From the NCBI RefSeq assembly GCF_001043055.1, contig NZ_JYLF01000006.1, positions 62,001-126,000 of the forward strand: a stretch of 64,000 nt of DNA. The letters run 5' to 3'. The position numbers and the translations under genes are program-made. Source of the DNA: Pseudomonas weihenstephanensis (GTDB lineage: Bacteria > Pseudomonadota > Gammaproteobacteria > Pseudomonadales > Pseudomonadaceae). Each line of letters starts with the position of its first letter. The stretch's first letter is position 1. The notes below the pieces were generated by a model, which made no database searches, had not been told where the DNA came from, and was given only the letters and a program-made list of their open reading frames with translations. Shown piece after piece: positions 63,643 to 64,000 of this stretch.

Positions 63643-64000
<358 letters not shown>

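Overview
The window is ordinary chromosomal DNA from a Pseudomonas. Gene order and the proteins themselves (copRS-cupredoxin-queF, sthA-GDPD-PilZ-lolCDE, gcvR-dapA-bamC-purC-tRNA-Ser, rnd-ycgL, tesA/ABC exporter, oprI, DAHP synthase-USP-cysB) match the core gene order I remember for the genus. Moderate GC, CopRS, AmpC, a Kdp system, a gluconate dehydrogenase complex and many REP-type palindromes suggest the broad fluorescens lineage; species cannot be called. There is no plasmid, intact prophage, CRISPR array or rRNA. The only mobile-element trace is a truncated integrase beside tRNA-Ser.

Layout. 1-5.7 kb: 3' end of sthA, a glycerophosphodiesterase, a PilZ protein and the lolCDE lipoprotein-release operon. 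5.7-9.5 kb: copper sensing (copRS) divergent from a Met-rich cupredoxin with a cop-box match between them, then queF. 9.5-14.6 kb: bcp and gcvR on the minus strand, then dapA-bamC-MBL-purC and tRNA-Ser(CGA). 14.6-19 kb: integrase remnant, a translationally coupled ParD-like/map pair, a TerC/CorC membrane protein, and a gene-poor stretch with hairpins and a small lipoprotein. 19-24.6 kb: three-gene membrane sugar-acid dehydrogenase, then poxB. 25-28.5 kb: gamma-glutamylputrescine synthetase-like gene, methyltransferase, ampC. 28.8-33.9 kb: rnd, ycgL, hydroxyacid dehydrogenase, nitroreductase, ycgN and a degenerate gluzincin-like protein. 34-42 kb: complete kdpFABC-kdpDE potassium system. 42-50.2 kb: patatin, lipoprotein, CHAD protein, thioesterase, chemoreceptor, TatD, MltF-like transglycosylase, DoxX. 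50.6-57.2 kb: small unknown gene with a long leader, greB, ABC exporter, tesA, Cys-motif protein, L,D-transpeptidase, oprI. 57.6-64 kb: GNAT, macro-domain protein, ppk2, DAHP synthase, PilZ, thioredoxin-like, 5'-nucleotidase, UspA and the 5' end of cysB.

Functionally the window is mostly envelope biogenesis and homeostasis (LolCDE, BamC, OprI, L,D-transpeptidase, transglycosylase, AmpC), metal and ion response (CopRS, Kdp), periplasmic oxidation of sugar acids feeding the respiratory chain, and central biosynthesis (DapA, PurC, DAHP synthase, QueF).

No clearly new multi-gene system was found. The best leads are small: tandem 11-bp repeats on the face of the helix upstream of kdpFABC; a REP-type element that supplies the C-terminus of the copper sensor kinase; REP palindromes inside or between genes; a structured gene-free stretch near 18.3 kb; a long leader before an unknown 102-residue protein; the ParD-like/map coupling; and a peptidase-like protein that has lost its HExxH motif.
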